Of a stretch of 64,000 nt of DNA, positions 61,999 to 64,000 are shown one piece after another (positions within the stretch are counted from its first letter, which is position 1; every line of letters starts with the position of its first letter). The stretch is from Pseudanabaena sp. Salubria-1 (lineage in GTDB: Bacteria; Cyanobacteriota; Cyanobacteriia; Pseudanabaenales; Pseudanabaenaceae): NCBI GenBank assembly GCA_023336205.1, contig JALQCR010000029.1:1-64000 (forward strand), given 5' to 3'. The translations under genes and the position numbers were made by a program. The notes below the pieces were generated by a model that was not told the DNA's origin, searched no databases, and saw nothing but the letters and a program-made list of their open reading frames with translations.

Positions 61999-63158
61999 TA
62001 TAGTTTTTGTCCAAAGGCGACGATCGCATTTTGACCACCAAAGCCAAAGCTGAAATTAAGCGCATATTGAAGATCGGGCGATCGCTCTGCTTGTTCAACC
62101 ATTCTCAAATCAAAAGCAGGAGTTTTCATTCCTACAGTAGGAGGCAAAATGCGATCGCGCAAAGCTAATAGACAAAATGCTGCCTCGATCATTCCTGTCG
62201 CTCCGAGAGTATGCCCTGTGGCTCCTTTGGTCGCGCTAACTTTACTCACAGGAAAAATTCTTTGGATTAACTCTGCTTCACGGGCATCATTCATTTGCGT
62301 TGCCGTGCCATGCACATTGATATAGCCAATATCCGTAGCACTAATTTGAGATCGCCTCAAACAATCTTTAATTGCGATCGCTGCCATTTTATTGTCAGGA
62401 TTGGGACTAGTGGCATGATAAGCATCATTAGTAATTCCCCAGCCTAAAACCCTGCCATAAATTTGACAATCTCGCTGTCTTACAGATTCCAGCGACTCTA
62501 GTACCAGTACTGCCGCTCCTTCTCCTAAAGCAAAACCTTCACGCTCCTGACTGAAGGGATACACACCTGATTTAGCTAATACATTAATTTTTTGAAATCC
62601 TGCGATCGTTAATGGTGATATGGCCGCATCAGTTGCGCCTGCGATCGCCATGTCGCATTTTCCTGAACGAATTAATTCACAGGCTTGAGCGATTGCCCAG
62701 TTGGCGGTTGCACAGGCTGCCATTGGTGCAAGAACTGGGGCTTGAGTTTGCAATAAATCAGCAATTTGTGCTGACAAATTCGCTGGCTGACATTGCCACC
62801 ATTTATTCTCAATTAAGATCTGGTCAGGTTTATCTAGAAGTAATTCTAATTCTCTTTGGTTACTACGACTAGAACCAATGACTACCCCACATTTCAGTAA
62901 TGGAATTTCTAGATTTGCATCAGCGATCGCTTCTAAAGTAGCTTTTTCTAATAAATCTTGCGATCGTGGTGAATGAGAATCCTCTAAACAATTAATTCTG
63001 GCAACAGGAAGTTGTAATTGATGGTCAAACTTAATTGCTGATTTGTTTTCTAAAAGTTTTTGCCAAGTATTTTCGCGACCAGATGCGATCGCTGTCATCA
63101 TGCCAATACCTGTTACAACAACTGTTGTCCTGTCAGCTTCTCTATCCCAATATTTCAT
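61998..63158 (-). CDS. Beta-ketoacyl-ACP synthase (FabF-like)
   Basis: 386 aa; VVVTGIGMMTAIASG, MAACATANWAIAQA, YINVHGTATQMND, KGATGHTLGATGMIEA, FSFGFGGQNA. Confidence 0.93.
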   Translation of the reverse strand: MKYWDREADRTTVVVTGIGMMTAIASGRENTWQKLLENKSAIKFDHQLQLPVARINCLEDSHSPRSQDLLEKATLEAIADANLEIPLLKCGVVIGSSRSNQRELELLLDKPDQILIENKWWQCQPANLSAQIADLLQTQAPVLAPMAACATANWAIAQACELIRSGKCDMAIAGATDAAISPLTIAGFQKINVLAKSGVYPFSQEREGFALGEGAAVLVLESLESVRQRDCQIYGRVLGWGITNDAYHATSPNPDNKMAAIAIKDCLRRSQISATDIGYINVHGTATQMNDAREAELIQRIFPVSKVSATKGATGHTLGATGMIEAAFCLLALRDRILPPTVGMKTPAFDLRMVEQAERSPDLQYALNFSFGFGGQNAIVAFGQKL

Positions 63159-63705
63159 CGACAGTAATACTTACCTCAGGAAAAGCAAGAATAGATAAGT
63201 TTTGACCACGATGGATCTTCTGAGTTTCTTGATACCCTTCAGCAGTTGGGTATCGATAAACTTCTATGCAAGCGCTATTAATATCAACTAACCAAACTTC
63301 CGTAATGCCATCTTCAGCATAGAGAGGGATTTTTAATTCGCGATCATTATCAATAGTACTATCAGCTACCTCGATTAATAGCAATACATCGCTAGGTTGT
63401 GGATGTCCAGATCTGTAGAAATCATCCTTATACCTTAAGATCATTACATCAGGTTCTGGCTCAGAAGTATCGTCTAAAGACAAAGGATTTTGAACGCGAA
63501 TTATAACCCTCGCACCTAGCTTATGGGCTAATATATAGTTGCAAAAATCCACACAAGCTGCGTGTCTTCGACCAATTGGTGACATTTTAATTATTTCTCC
63601 GCGAATTAATTCCACACGCTCACCATTAGCAATTATTCCAGATTCAGCCATCTGATAATATTCTTTAACGGTGAAGAGACGCTTAAGTACTAATGTAGAT
63701 GGCAT
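63142..63705 (-). CDS. Uma2 family endonuclease
   Basis: 187 aa; FTVKEYYQMAESGII..GERVELIRGEIIKMSPIGRRH, EPEPDVMILR, VLLLIEVADST. Confidence 0.94.
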   Translation of the reverse strand: MPSTLVLKRLFTVKEYYQMAESGIIANGERVELIRGEIIKMSPIGRRHAACVDFCNYILAHKLGARVIIRVQNPLSLDDTSEPEPDVMILRYKDDFYRSGHPQPSDVLLLIEVADSTIDNDRELKIPLYAEDGITEVWLVDINSACIEVYRYPTAEGYQETQKIHRGQNLSILAFPEVSITVDEILG

Positions 63706-63767
63706 ATATTTGCCTCCGTGGAATTGGTTCTATTTTAACCTTAATTTTTGCTATGCAGCACTAGAAG

Positions 63768-63822
63768 TACCATAACAACCTTGAAAGTGCCGCAAAGCGG
63801 CACTTTCAAGGTTGTTATGGTA
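63768..63822. repeat. Perfect hairpin, ~26-bp stem, AAA loop, overlapping the stop codon of the next gene
   Basis: taccataacaaccttgaaagtgccgc-aaa-gcggcactttcaaggttgttatggta. Confidence 0.93.
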
Positions 63823-64000
63823 ACCAGCGTGGAACTGTACCAAACATTGGCAATACTTCGGGTTGCAGAGGATTTGCGCCTTGATTATTAATCGGCAACA
63901 TAATTAATTGGGTTGGCACTTGCGGAGCGCGAGAATTTCTAGAAGCCTGAGCAGAATCTTCGGGAATAGGTGATGAATTAGATGTGTCTTTGTCACTGGG
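63815..64000 (-). CDS. C-terminal part of an unidentified protein running off the window
   Basis: ...SAQASRNSRAPQVPTQLIMLPINNQGANPLQPEVLPMFGTVPRWLP*. Confidence 0.55.
   Translation of the reverse strand, partial: PSDKDTSNSSPIPEDSAQASRNSRAPQVPTQLIMLPINNQGANPLQPEVLPMFGTVPRWLP

Noticed and set aside
1-64000. tRNA/rRNA genes
   Set aside because: No cloverleaf or rRNA-like sequence recognised by eye; a tRNAscan/Infernal run would be needed to be certain.

Overview
64-kb window from a cyanobacterial chromosome. HIP1 sites (GCGATCGC) occur throughout, and the gene content (DUF751/Ycf33-like, DUF6464, DUF4337, CHAT-TPR, Uma2) suggests a Pseudanabaena-like organism; the taxon is inference only. Ordinary genes include a FIST sensor, a DUF255/thioredoxin-like protein, an SF2 helicase, a hybrid PAS histidine kinase, RelE/Phd and HigBA toxin-antitoxin pairs, a PLP decarboxylase, DUF4178, a spermidine-synthase-like protein, a FemAB-like protein, DUF350, a Rpn-type nuclease, an FAD oxidoreductase, a GT2, SppA, an esterase, hydantoinase/5-oxoprolinase, a large polytopic membrane protein, a CHAT-TPR + LRR operon, rbfA, ExbB/TolQ-like, dnaX, a FabF-like KS and Uma2. 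The main structural feature is a recent multi-family IS expansion: about 14 IS copies (IS1-like x2, IS30 x2, IS4-like x3, an IS nested in one of these, ISKra4-like x3 with one inside another, IS5 x1, ISL3 x2 plus one truncated, plus one ISL3-end MITE). Most insertion boundaries and target-site duplications (TSDs) can be read directly, and several broken genes return to frame when the IS plus one TSD is removed. The observations I rank highest are: (1) a 41-bp HIP1-bounded repeat flanking successive small two-gene modules (TA, TA, 91-aa protein/aspartic protease); (2) a YpsA/SLOG-like domain fused to a domain resembling CTP-dependent riboflavin kinase; (3) a DUF4178/SpeE-like/DUF350/PLP-decarboxylase neighbourhood under IS attack; (4) a translationally coupled secreted CHAT-TPR + LRR pair, with the LRR gene duplicated and rearranged by ISL3; (5) a class of long perfect hairpins with unrelated stems and short loops, several overlapping stop codons; (6) palindromic repeats inserted in frame in protein-coding genes.
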